Source: Hymenolepis diminuta | Lineage: Eukaryota > Platyhelminthes > Cestoda > Cyclophyllidea > Hymenolepididae | NCBI GenBank assembly: GCA_900708905.1 | Contig: CAADRB010000049.1 | Span: 799,056-863,055, forward strand | Direction: 5' to 3' | DNA length: 64,000 nt | Shown: positions 47,765 through 57,814 of the stretch, in pieces | How the letters are laid out: each line of letters starts with the position of its first letter | Position numbering within the stretch: the first letter of the stretch is position 1 | Position numbers and translations under genes: made by a program | The notes under the pieces: generated by a model | Told to the model about the DNA's origin: nothing | Database searches by the model: none | The model's input: only the letters and a program-made list of their open reading frames with translations

Positions 47765-47876
47765 CCAATCACATTTTTGTTCCGTCAGTTAACCAATAGC
47801 GCCGGGATATTTGATCTTGGCGATAAAATTATGCGATACATAGACCAATCACGCATCTGTATAATCGCTTATATAT
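47765..47876 (+). promoter_or_regulatory. Promoter of the 47905-49203 gene
   Basis: Three CCAAT boxes (47765-47769, 47793-47797, 47845-47849) precede a TATATAT element at 47870-47876. The ATG lies about 30 bases further on, implying a very short 5' UTR, as in the 32333-33529 gene. Confidence 0.65.
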
Positions 47877-47904
47877 TTATCAAATGCGACTTTAATTTTA
47901 GTAT

Positions 47905-49203
47905 ATGATTGTAATGGCTTCTCTTAATGTTTTCATCCTTCTTGCAGTCTGCCTTGTCCGTGCGTCGGCCGATCCATCGGTGGTTCAACACAATCATGGA
48001 CAAATCCAGGCAGCCCTAGAAACTGATATTTCGCCAAAGGATCTGCAAAAAATCATCGCTTCAATGGAACACCTGGATGAGACTCTTAGAACGTTAGATC
48101 CTACAACAATTGAGGCGATTGCTGAACGTTCGCACAATCCTGATAAGCTATTCCTTAAACTATCTCCGGAGACAATTGAGGAGATTTTAGCCAAAACCAG
48201 ATCTGTTGTTGCCCAAAAATTGCCAAGAACAAAGCGGAAGATGATTGATAGCTGGTTTGACGATATAGACAATGATAATCACAAACAGAAACGCCAATTT
48301 CCGGAAAACGAAGGCTATTATCACCCATATTCTTTCGGTTATTATTTCTGTCCATTTGAATATCCCTGTGAAGAGTTTGGCTGCGAACCAGTACCCGAAG
48401 TCTATCAACCATTTGGAGACGGGCATTTTCCTGGATCTGAGTTCGATCAATACTACTATCCAGAATATCATCCAGTAGATAGTTTGGAGCCTTCAGTTCG
48501 TCACTCTATCTTAAAGTATATGCCAAATATTCCAGGTGAGCTTGCAGATGCACTATTCTACCTAGAGCCGGGGTTTGTTAGTTACATTATCAATCATCAT
48601 AAAAATCTTCAAGACTTCATGACCAAGATGGACCCGTTGACAGTGCAGTTTATTATGTCCTACGTTCGAGAGTTGCCCTCTCTTGTTGCTAAAATGGAAC
48701 CAAAAGCCATAGAGACAATTTTCTCAGGCGTTGAACATGTTTGCGATTACCTCAGTCATTTCCAAGACCAGTATCCCATTAAAATTATTGTCGGAAAAGT
48801 TCCTTTACTTCATACCTGCATTCCCCATATTGTCCCTGAGAAGTCAACGTCAACTACAACAACTACCACCACAACAACTCAGGCCCCAACTACTACGGAG
48901 GAAGTCGTTAAGTATCCTCCATTTTACACAAAGGAAGACATTGACAAAGCAAGCCTTATTATCCCCAAAATAGGAGAGCTCTTGGATCTTCTTGAAAGAG
49001 AGAAACTGGAGGCGATTCACGATCTTATCCCAAGCATTAGCGATACTCTTAATGAACTGAGCCAGGAGCAAATAGATTTTATTAATGAAAAGATGGATAA
49101 CATCATTGATTTAGTGAAGAATATGGATGAGAAGATGCTTCAACAAATTAAAGAACTTGCAGACGATGATCCTTTATTAGAGTTTGTCATGGAATTCTTT
49201 TGA
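47905..49203 (+). CDS. Secreted 22-residue-repeat family protein with N-terminal repeats, dibasic sites and Tyr-rich region
   Basis: A 432-residue member and the best illustration of the full architecture. There are two candidate ATGs (47905, and in frame at 47914); both give a signal peptide ending near residue 22. Residues 45-105 form about two and a half repeat units. RTKR (108-111) and KQKR (127-130) are proprotein-convertase-like sites, followed by a Tyr-rich segment (137-190) with three cysteines. The core starts at MPNIP (206-210) and contains units such as the one ending DFMTKM (about 229-250). The family pair is Cys280 and Cys305. A Ser/Thr linker (314-331) leads to three 22-residue units (about 351-416) and a hydrophobic end. 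AATAAA lies 42 bases after the stop. Cleavage at the dibasic sites is inferred. Function unknown. Confidence 0.92.
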   Translation: MIVMASLNVFILLAVCLVRASADPSVVQHNHGQIQAALETDISPKDLQKIIASMEHLDETLRTLDPTTIEAIAERSHNPDKLFLKLSPETIEEILAKTRSVVAQKLPRTKRKMIDSWFDDIDNDNHKQKRQFPENEGYYHPYSFGYYFCPFEYPCEEFGCEPVPEVYQPFGDGHFPGSEFDQYYYPEYHPVDSLEPSVRHSILKYMPNIPGELADALFYLEPGFVSYIINHHKNLQDFMTKMDPLTVQFIMSYVRELPSLVAKMEPKAIETIFSGVEHVCDYLSHFQDQYPIKIIVGKVPLLHTCIPHIVPEKSTSTTTTTTTTTQAPTTTEEVVKYPPFYTKEDIDKASLIIPKIGELLDLLEREKLEAIHDLIPSISDTLNELSQEQIDFINEKMDNIIDLVKNMDEKMLQQIKELADDDPLLEFVMEFF

Positions 49204-49245
49204 TTTCCTTTTGCTCATTGCTTAACTGGAATTTTACTTTGCTAA

Positions 49246-49251
49246 AATAAA
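49246..49251 (+). terminator. Poly(A) signal AATAAA
   Basis: Lies 42 bases after the stop of the 47905-49203 gene. It matches the position of signals in the paralogues. Confidence 0.6.
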
Positions 49252-51649
49252 TTGGGATTCGGAAATATGCTTTCGTTGATTTGAAATATATTAAAGAAAT
49301 TAATAATTATTGTACCTATGAGTGCTTATGAGGAGAAAGGGAAAGGCATGGAAAATCGTTTTTTTTTATTTTGAAGTGGAATATGGTTTTATATGGGTGT
49401 CGAGATAAAAGTTACGTTTCGTTATTTTCCGTGCCGTATTACTGAGACCACATCTATATGGTAAGTTAGGATTTTATATGACTGATTAGAAGAGTCAAAT
49501 TTCAAATTTGAGGAAATTCTGGTTAAGCTGATGGGATTAGAGTTCATTTATCCGAAGGTATTCGAAATCCTCTGTCATGTCATACGACTAGTATTAAGTT
49601 GTTAATCATGAAAGCTGGAATGACTAAACGCCCCTTTTCATTGCTCCCAAATTTTCAGCTCTGCTGTATTCCAAGTTAGATGGGAGAGTAGCAGAATACG
49701 TCTATTCAAGCTTTAACAGATAGCCCATTAAAGTCGGAGGACATGGAAACACATTTATGCGAAGGGCGGACAAAGCTAACATCGTGATCTACAAATAAGA
49801 CAGGACGGGATTATGGGCTTCAGAATAGTCTTTGCTTTAGAGAGCCAAATTTAACCTAGTTGGGATTAGAAATAATTTTCCTATCAAGGATGTCCCGCAC
49901 GTAAATTGTATTATAGTTCTACGTAATGTAATCGATAATTTCGTCCTTTTTTCCATTATCTTAATCCGTCAAAACTTAGGAAATTTCGAGATTTATGAAT
50001 GAAGAAGTAACTCTCTGTACGCGAATTTGTCATTCTTTATTTTTCAAATGATAAATGACAAAGTCGCGAAGTAAAACTGGAAACTGAAAATGGTAAAAAC
50101 AGGGGAAAATGGGAAAACAGTCTACAGTGGAATGAACAGCAGACTGAAGTGAAGGGAGCAAACTGAGAAAAATCGACACGCATTTGTGGGTGAGCCCCAG
50201 GTCACCTAGTCTGATGCATTGGACATCACACATTATTCAATACGTTAAGTTAACCGTAATGACATAGGTAACCTATACATGATTGCCCCGTTAAGTTCCG
50301 AATGAAATACATTATGCTCCAACTTTAATGCCTTTATCCATTATTTCCCATTCACTTTAACTTCAATTAACACAAGTATGCTAAATATTTATTTCTAGAT
50401 CAAAATCTTTATAATGTTAAGGGGTAATGTGGAATACTTTCTTTCGAAGAATTCAAGAGTTAAACTGGCCGGTAATTTGAAGATTTGGAGACTTCGAGAC
50501 CAAACATAGACTATAATTCTGAAGCAAAATAAATAAATATTTCAGCCAATCCAATGGCAAAGACGAGTATTGAAAAATATCCCTCTCTGGTTCATACTTT
50601 TATAGATTAATGCCAATTACTGTTCACTTTATACTGAGAGGTAATCATAGGCTCATTTTGTATCACATGACTGCTCTAATCGGTGCTAAAGAACCAGCTG
50701 GTTCCATCCGCTCTTGTGTCTTCCTCGATTTTATTTGAGACTTATGTTTCTCATAGCCTTCCAAAGCGTTAAAATAATATGTGAATAAAATATTAAAATT
50801 CCATAAAATGGAAATTTTACTCCGAAAGAGGGTGAATTATTTTACTAAATAATCTGCTGTTACACGACCTTATACATAGATATGCTGAAAATGTTTTTCC
50901 ATTAATGGTTGATGTGACTCTATCGTCCATATAACCAGTATTGTCCCCGTTGAACCTTTTTGCAATATGGAACATTTCTACCATCTTTATAAACTGAGGA
51001 CTTTAGGCTGGCCAAGTCATTATTGTTTCTCAACTAGATACCTAGATAAATAAGTCGTCTCCTTTAGTATCCCTTTTCTGATCTCGGGTATTGCGGGAAT
51101 TATCAAAATCGGAAGCTTATACCAACAGTCGAGTGCATGTTTTCATCGGCTTTTAAAATTGCCCAAAAGAACCAAATAATGTAATTTGCAGACATTACCA
51201 ACCATACTACGACTTAATAATGTATGTGGTTCTTAAATTTGAGGCCTTAACTCCAAATTCAATTGGCATAGTTGAGTGGCCTTGTGTCTATGAGCATACA
51301 TACAAAATTCATCATGAATATCTTCGAAATGGAAAATTTACCGAAATATGAAAAGGTTTATTCATAAAAAAAGAACGATTATGAATTATGTAAGTACCAC
51401 CAAATCCGTAATTAATATGTCCATTTAGGAGGCTTAGATGATCAAAATGTCAAGGAAGTGTTTCATCTCATTCCATCACATTTGCTGAGAAAAGTGAAGA
51501 ATTTCATGAACATGCATAAATCATAAACCACAAGGATAATCTAGTTTGTAAAGACAATTATTGTTTCTCATTTAAAATTCATAATTATGCTTCTTAATAC
51601 ATATATAAAGTGCGCATATATTGAGGTCCATAAAATTTTGAATCCATTA

Positions 51650-51800
51650 GAAATTTTAGTTAATTAACCATTAGTTAATTATCTTTGTGTTTGATAAACG
51701 TAATAATTGGTACTAGAGAGAGCCGGAGAGTAGGATCATGGGGACATTGGTAGAACTTTAGACTTCTGCAATCTATTAACCGAAATAGTAACTTACTACG
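51650..51800 (+). repeat. R5 repeat fragment, copy 3
   Basis: GAGCCGGAGAGTAGGATCATG followed by GGTAGAACTTTAGACTTCTGCAATC-type sequence, shared in order with 52755-52800 and 12715-12780. Boundaries approximate. Confidence 0.4.
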
Positions 51801-52619
51801 GTCGATTAATATCCTCAATTAATGTCAGAATATTGCATGCGTAATATTTCATAACGCGATATGTCCAACGCCCGACGCAGTATTATATCACACTTTGCTC
51901 GTTGATGTCTCAAAACGTGTACAATACATGGGGTGACCGGGTGGGACTCAGTTGTGCAGGTATTACAAATATGCAATTCTTTAATCATCTGTTGCCATTA
52001 TTACATTCAAACTCAAAGACCTACGTATTAACTGCTGCGTTCACAAAGATCACTACTACTTCTCACTAAAATCAGTAGGCATTTAATCTAGACAAATACG
52101 TGCACCAAGAATTCTTCAAATTCAATTTTTGAATGTATTTATAAAATTTGAAAATGCCACTAAATATATATTCCACAAGACAAAAAAATAAAATTCTAAT
52201 ACAGACAATTTGATGATTTTGGAGCTTTGATGGAGTCGATTTTTCCTGATATTATGACTACCACACCTATTCCCCTATTCTACTATTTTAAGACGTTTCG
52301 GACTGCTATATTTAATATCTTGAATATATGATTGCCAATGTGAATAGATTTGTGATTGTTAACATCTCTTAGAATATATGAATTACGAAATAAAGGAGGA
52401 AATGCACAAATGTTACAGCTAAAAACAATACCATTTACGAAAATGGTGAGATTCTTTTTCGATGGTTTTGTTCCGCTATTTGAATAATGTTCTTCATCCG
52501 AAAGATTGAATGTCGAAACTCAGTCAACTCAGAATCTTCCCAATTTTCTTCGTTGATTCATAAAAACAATAATTCCCTCCCCCTCCAAATTTTTAAATTG
52601 AAATGTAATCAAATATCTA

Positions 52620-52810
52620 TTATATCTCCGTTTAATTGTCATTCACATTAGTCATGATTACTAAATGCTTGTGTTGTTACAACGTACCACGCATTGTGGC
52701 CGAATTTTACCATGACACAATGGATAGAAAATGATCGTATATATTCAAATTTGGTGAGCTGGAGGCAGAGCGAGGTCATGGTAGAGCTATAGATTTCTCC
52801 AATCTAGAAA
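52620..52810 (+). repeat. R5 repeat fragment, copy 4
   Basis: GAGCTGGAGGCAGAGCGAGG then GGTCATGGTAGAGCTATAG and TTTCTCCAATC. It is the closest relative of copy 3, about 1 kb away. Confidence 0.4.
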
Positions 52811-52999
52811 ATTATTAATATTGAAAAGTAGGATTACTAAAATTAAATAAACTATTACTTTCCGAGCCCTGAAGCTTGACCATCACTACCGCTCACTTCT
52901 ATTCCACTGATTACCATTTAGCCTACCCTCATACGAACATTATTTGAAATTCCTATTAAACCTCATCTGTGCACGGAATGTTATTTCATGTAAAATTTT

Positions 53000-53850
53000 A
53001 TTCATTATGTGTCTGCTTATTAATAAATATGCTATACGATATAGTTTTCGGATAAGCTGATATTAGCTAAAGCAGAGAGAAAATAGTTCGAGTAAAGGGT
53101 AAGTAATTAGGTACATAAGACTCAGTGCAATTACTTTTTCTCCTTTCAACATGAAGGATAATGTCGCTACATATATAGACAATGTTTTGTAGAGGCTCGT
53201 ATTAAATGTGTTATCAACATAAAGGATGATGTTCCAATATATACCGTTTTAACCATCCTTGATTTGTATAAAACTTAAAACTGCCAGAAATTTGGCGCAA
53301 AAGCACTGCGTTGACCATTGCACCTGAGGAACAGTGATTCTAACTATAGCGCAAGCGCATTGTTTTCTTCTCTGTATACTGTTGACAGTTCCGCATTTCG
53401 CAGTTTTTTGCTCGAATAATCTTAAGATGAGGGTTTACATTATTAAAATGGAGAATTAGTAGTGCTAACTATTTTACTCATGATTGCTCGGCCAAACTAA
53501 AGACTTCCTTGGTCCTGACCAATTTGTATCAGGCTTTCTTTTTATTTCTCTTTAGAAGCTGATGTCTCAAAAGAAGCTTAAGGGTAAGAGAACTGGAAAA
53601 ACTTTTCTCAGTTGCCAAAAGCCGAGACCTCCATTGAAGCTTGTCTATGCGATTTCCCAGAGTTATTCGCTGCGCTTGCACTACACATGTCATGACTCTG
53701 CGAGAGCGTAATCCTTAGATCAGTATTCAGTAAAATTAAGGGGACCCTTAAGTCCGCCTTTGTCAGACACCTTTATTACAGTTATAGAAAAGTCGTAAAA
53801 GGAATGTGGTTCCATAAGATCTGCTTTTACTCTGAATGATAATTGTGAAA
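53000..53850 (+). repeat. R1 dispersed repeat, copy 4 (uninterrupted)
   Basis: The longest continuous R1 copy and the reference used to recognise insertions in copies 1 and 3. Contains GCAGAGAGAAAATAG, ATTACTTTTTCTCC, TTTTTTGCTCGAATAATC, AAAGACTTCCTTGG and GACACCTTTATTACAG. No coding frame is conserved between copies. Element class unknown. Confidence 0.58.
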
Positions 53851-54564
53851 GATTTAGGCATGCAACTCATATGCCATAAGTTTAAATACTCAGTCTGACT
53901 CAAGGAATCGACGGGTGATCACTCAAACATGACTACATTTCACTCGACGAAAATGGCAAAGTTGTCACTAGCGCAGGTGATTAAAAAGGAATTTCAACCA
54001 GTATTGCACATAATTAATTTGCAAGATGGAACCTGTTGTTAAAGCATCTTTGACAAAAATAAAATTTCTTCTTTTAACAAAACTATACAAATTTATCTCA
54101 AATATCCTCTAATTAATTAATTAATTATTATAGTCATATGTGCATAACTATAACGATTAGTGTGTAGTAGAGGAAAGGTCATAAACCCACATTCGAGGAA
54201 GAGGTCATTGGGTCTTATGGCCCCTTTACAGTGACATATATTAAAACCAAAATATGCATGTCGGTTATGTGACTGGAATTACAAAGGACTGGTGTGAACT
54301 CTTCCAATGCGTTGTAAGTTATTTATACGCCATCTATATCAAAATTAAAACGCAAATATAAACCACCTGAAAGCTTCCAAATTAAATAGGCTTTGGCAAA
54401 GTACCAGTCCACTTACGATATTTGCTTCACTTATGCGGGCAATATTTAATAAATTTCAAACTCATTCAGTAGGCACTTTCTAAAACTCATCTTTGGTAAA
54501 GAGGTGACATCTTACTAAGAATCTAGCATTCTGCACTCCCATTCATTAGCCCGACATAGTCATG

Positions 54565-54650
54565 GCGATTGCCCACTCAGCTTTCCAAGTGAGCATCGAC
54601 GAACATCTAATTCGCGACCTATGACCTCGCAGACAAACGTATCAATCGTA
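54565..54650 (-). repeat. SINE-like repeat, copy C (degenerate)
   Basis: Follows the order of copies A and B (GGCGATTGCCCACT, AGTGAGCATCGA, then ACCTATGACCTCGCAGACAAAC). The B box is degraded. Most likely an old copy of the same tRNA-derived element. Confidence 0.35.
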
Positions 54651-55066
54651 CAGTGCATACATAATGAATTACTATTATTGCATACAGTAATATAAAAATA
54701 CGATTTTTAATTGGAAAACTTTTTGTTATAGTAAACTGAATTAACCAAACTATTCATTAATTAACAGTTATTTGACCCCTCATTGCATGAATATTTGCGA
54801 ACTTTACACATATGGTAATTGTAGTCAGTGCAGTTCTTACCAGACAATCACTAAGGGGAAATACCTTGAGATTTTAAACTTCATAAAAAACTTAAGAACT
54901 CAAGAATTCTCCCTTTCCCTCAACTCAAATGATAGTGATCAATCTCAAGTTTGACATTGTTGTGAAATTCAATCTCCCTCATTAAGGTTAATAAATCTTA
55001 TGAAATGTAAAAACACGTATCCATAAGTCGCAATATATTGCATCAAAGCAAGGAATACCAAAATCT

Positions 55067-56053
55067 TTAGAAAAGGATAGATAACGTTTTGAAGAAAGGC
55101 TCCTGAGAAGATTTATATAAAAGAATTTGCCTGATATCTTCTGCAGTCAGTTTTTCAACATTCATATTGAACAATTTGTCATACTTTTTGACAAGTTCAT
55201 CCACCGTCTTATCGAATGTGGTAATTTTTGCTCGTAAGAGTTCCAGTTTCCTTTGATCAGCGAGTTTGAAGATTCCTACAGCATCATTAGGAGTAGACTT
55301 CACTGTGTTAATTTCGAAAGGTATTTGAGCTATCTTACAGGAAGCCAAATACGGTGCCTTTGCAACAATTGCTTCCCTAACATCTGGTTTTTGGACTAAG
55401 AAGTAAGCGCACGCGCTATCCATTTTGTAGAAAAGATTTTGTACATCTTCGGCGGCGAACTGAGATATTTTTCTGCCCAAATCTCCGATAAGAAGAACAT
55501 AATTTAGTGTGGTAGAATCCATAGACATCAACAGTTGGGGAAGATACAGATGTCTATCGAGGATGTAAATCACGTAATTGGGTTCCATATCATACAAGGT
55601 GTTGGCTAATTCAAGGGGAATATTGGGCATATACTTCAAAATAGCATAATGAACTTCCGGCTCCATACGATCGGTTGGATCGTTGTTGTAGTACTTTTCT
55701 TCTTCCTCCGTCATTTTGGGCTTTTTACTCAAAGGTCTTGGTGGTGGTGGGAAATAAACAGGATACTGAGATTGTGGCGGGTTCCAAACTGGAGTCACTG
55801 GGGGAGCTGGGACGTAGGAACCAGACTGGGGGATTTGATTTGTCTCTTGGTATACTGATTCTTCGGGTATGGAATCGTAATACGGAATTTCCCCATACTG
55901 AGATTCTGGTTGGAAAGGCATGGGATAGTAGTAAAAACCGTAGGGTTCCGTATCGAGAAAAATCGATTTCAATTGCGTTGTATTAACCGGTGCTGCCTGA
56001 GATCCATAGAGGAAAAGGACAGCAAAAAGAGCTGTAGAAAATTTCAGACACAT
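55067..56053 (-). CDS. Secreted 22-residue-repeat family protein with Pro/Tyr-rich N-terminal region
   Basis: A 328-residue member. The frame extends to a TTG, but the ATG at 56053 starts a signal peptide ending near residue 21. Residues 35-110 are rich in Pro, Tyr, Gln and Ser and end in a short polyproline run (102-105), then an acidic and basic stretch (111-125). The core starts at MPNIP (142-146) and has clean 22-residue units (166-187, 188-209, 210-231) with Cys215 and Cys239. The Thr linker is replaced by a short non-repetitive spacer (about 244-258). A C-terminal block (about 268-328) follows, ending in a hydrophobic LSILF. The first decayed copy lies 1.05 kb upstream in the same orientation, suggesting tandem duplication. 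Function unknown. Confidence 0.9.
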   Translation of the reverse strand: MCLKFSTALFAVLFLYGSQAAPVNTTQLKSIFLDTEPYGFYYYPMPFQPESQYGEIPYYDSIPEESVYQETNQIPQSGSYVPAPPVTPVWNPPQSQYPVYFPPPPRPLSKKPKMTEEEEKYYNNDPTDRMEPEVHYAILKYMPNIPLELANTLYDMEPNYVIYILDRHLYLPQLLMSMDSTTLNYVLLIGDLGRKISQFAAEDVQNLFYKMDSACAYFLVQKPDVREAIVAKAPYLASCKIAQIPFEINTVKSTPNDAVGIFKLADQRKLELLRAKITTFDKTVDELVKKYDKLFNMNVEKLTAEDIRQILLYKSSQEPFFKTLSILF

Positions 56054-56090
56054 CTCCAATCAAAATGAGATGGATTTAATCAGAACACTT

Positions 56091-56152
56091 AAATATATAT
56101 TAGCGCAATATCATTTATCCCTCTCATTTAATTGGTCGATGACGTCAATTGG
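56091..56152 (-). promoter_or_regulatory. Promoter of the 55067-56053 gene, with a CRE-like site
   Basis: A minus-strand ATATATATTT (56091-56100) lies about 40 bases upstream of the ATG. Two CCAAT boxes (ATTGG at 56131-56135 and 56148-56152) bracket a perfect palindromic TGACGTCA (56140-56147), the consensus site of CREB/ATF-type factors. Only this family promoter has it. Confidence 0.62.
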
Positions 56153-57081
56153 TTAAATACCACATTTCGTTTCTAATTCGGTTATTTTGAATATGAGCCT
56201 TCAGAAAAGTTCATTTAGCATTTAAAATCACTCAATTTAGTTCTTGTTTGTATAATTTTTTTGACTCATTGACTAGGTCATACGCAGAGCATTTTTATGT
56301 ATTTTCATTTGATACGCCTTCAGGTAGGTAGGGAGTTTTGGCCCAATTTTATTGTGATCATTGCAATCCAAACAGTTCTTTTTAGTGACCCCAATCAATT
56401 TTTTTAACGTGATTAATATTTACATCTATTTATAAAAGTAGTATACATTATAATATATGCCACAGTCATGGCGTGAGGAAAGAGTTCGTGGAAGAGATGT
56501 TGCCCATGGGATTCAGCATTTTACATCTCTTATGTGTTGTATCTTATCAAAAGATCATTAGAAGAAACCCGCACTGAATCCAAAATAAATCCTCACTCGA
56601 GAATTATATTACGTTGTTTATAAAAGTATGCGAATTAATAAATATCTTTCCTTAAAAAAATTTACATTTAATTTTAGGTTTTTCTCCTGATATGTCGGAA
56701 CATATGAATAATCGGGGGGAACTGGATATCGTTATGCAAAATTCAAATATCTTTACATTTTTCTTCTTTTTCCTCGCTAAGCTTCATGGACATAAATTTC
56801 ACGATCCAGCTCTAAGCTTTCATCTAACAGAATGTAACTGAAATCTGACATTGCAGTAGTTTAAAGAATGGGTGTCCACACCACCCCCATCTTCACTTCA
56901 CTAGATATTTTTGCTAGTATAAGCTAATATTTACAACTATGAAGCCGGCTAAAATGTTTTATTTAGCAGAGCTCACTGAACTAAAATTGTAAAACCCTTT
57001 TGTATTATTGAGAGTAATAATAATAAACACCATTTAATTCAAATAGCTCACACCAAGGGGCATTTAAATTCCAGTGAAAGT
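56153..57081. other. Intergenic, nothing recognised
   Basis: AT-rich spacer between the gene at 55067-56053 and its decayed neighbour. No repeats matched within the window. Confidence 0.5.
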
Positions 57082-57087
57082 TTTATT
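57082..57087 (-). terminator. Poly(A) signal of the first decayed copy
   Basis: Minus-strand AATAAA 20 bases beyond the stop at 57107-57109. The spacing is the same as in intact paralogues, which helps define the 3' end of the decayed gene. Confidence 0.45.
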
Positions 57088-57106
57088 TAATGAACTAAGC
57101 ATTCAC

Positions 57107-57814
57107 TTAGAGTAACTTCTTTATAATTTTCACGAATGATTCAAGACCAAAGAGACGGAAAACGGGAGAGAATAGTGCTGAGTTGACAATCGAATAGCGA
57201 AGATATTGGTGTCCACGTTCAAAATCAGTTCTTTGAAGTCTGTGTGATTTACGGTCATGTCGTCAAGAGCTTTAATGTACGGTTTTGGTGGAGCATTTAC
57301 ATACTCAATAGTAATATTTAGCACTGTAATCAAGGTTTGCTGTAGGACATGGGAGTTATTAGCATCAGTGTTGTCAGTTAGGACCAAAGAGGTAGTAAGA
57401 AGCAGGACTGTACTCACGAATGAACCTGAGTCGAAATGGTCCTGCGATTGCTAGACATTCTGTATTGTCAAACCAGTTTTTCCCTAATTTTCTTGTTAGA
57501 GACGGACATGTACTTGGGATCTTTCTTCTCTATACAATAATACTTCCATCAGCATCCTGAACGGGACGAAATCGAATAATGTCGATTTTCACTTGAAATA
57601 GAAAGACATCAAGATTTTTAAGGTGATTCGCAAGATTTTTCAAAGCGTTAAGATGCAATACACAGAGAATTCCAGTTTTTTCAATGTGAATCTGGGTTTA
57701 CACGGGTCCAAGGAATTCAATGCAGTCGTCAAGGAGTTTAAAATTAATTTCCATCTCCAAGTAAGAGTATTTTTTGTTGGTAGATATCTGTTCAACACTA
57801 CCGGGATGACTCAT
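57107..57814 (-). pseudogene. Decayed family member next to the 55067-56053 gene
   Basis: No single frame spans it, but successive frames carry family-like pieces in the right order. From 57692 to about 57530 comes a segment with NLDVFLFQ and DADG that matches the IPNLNEVF...NPDG units of the 18385-19140 protein. From about 57430 to 57190 comes a segment with PPKPYIKALDDM and FKELILNVDTNIF, like the second repeat block of the 9083-10003 protein. After a frameshift, 57190-57107 gives a hydrophobic tail ending FVKIIKKLL with a stop and an AATAAA 20 bases on. Stops and frameshifts separate these parts. An intron-containing gene cannot be fully excluded. Confidence 0.5.

Larger units (their letters stand above)
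49252..55066. other. Intergenic, repeats R5 and R1 and a SINE-like patch
   Basis: No gene supported. Contains R5 copies (about 51650-51800 and 52620-52810), the long R1 copy 4 (53000-53850), an AATTAATTAATTAATT run (about 54111) and a SINE-like patch (54565-54650). The frame at 54772-54954 has several cysteines but no signal peptide or family pattern. Confidence 0.5.
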
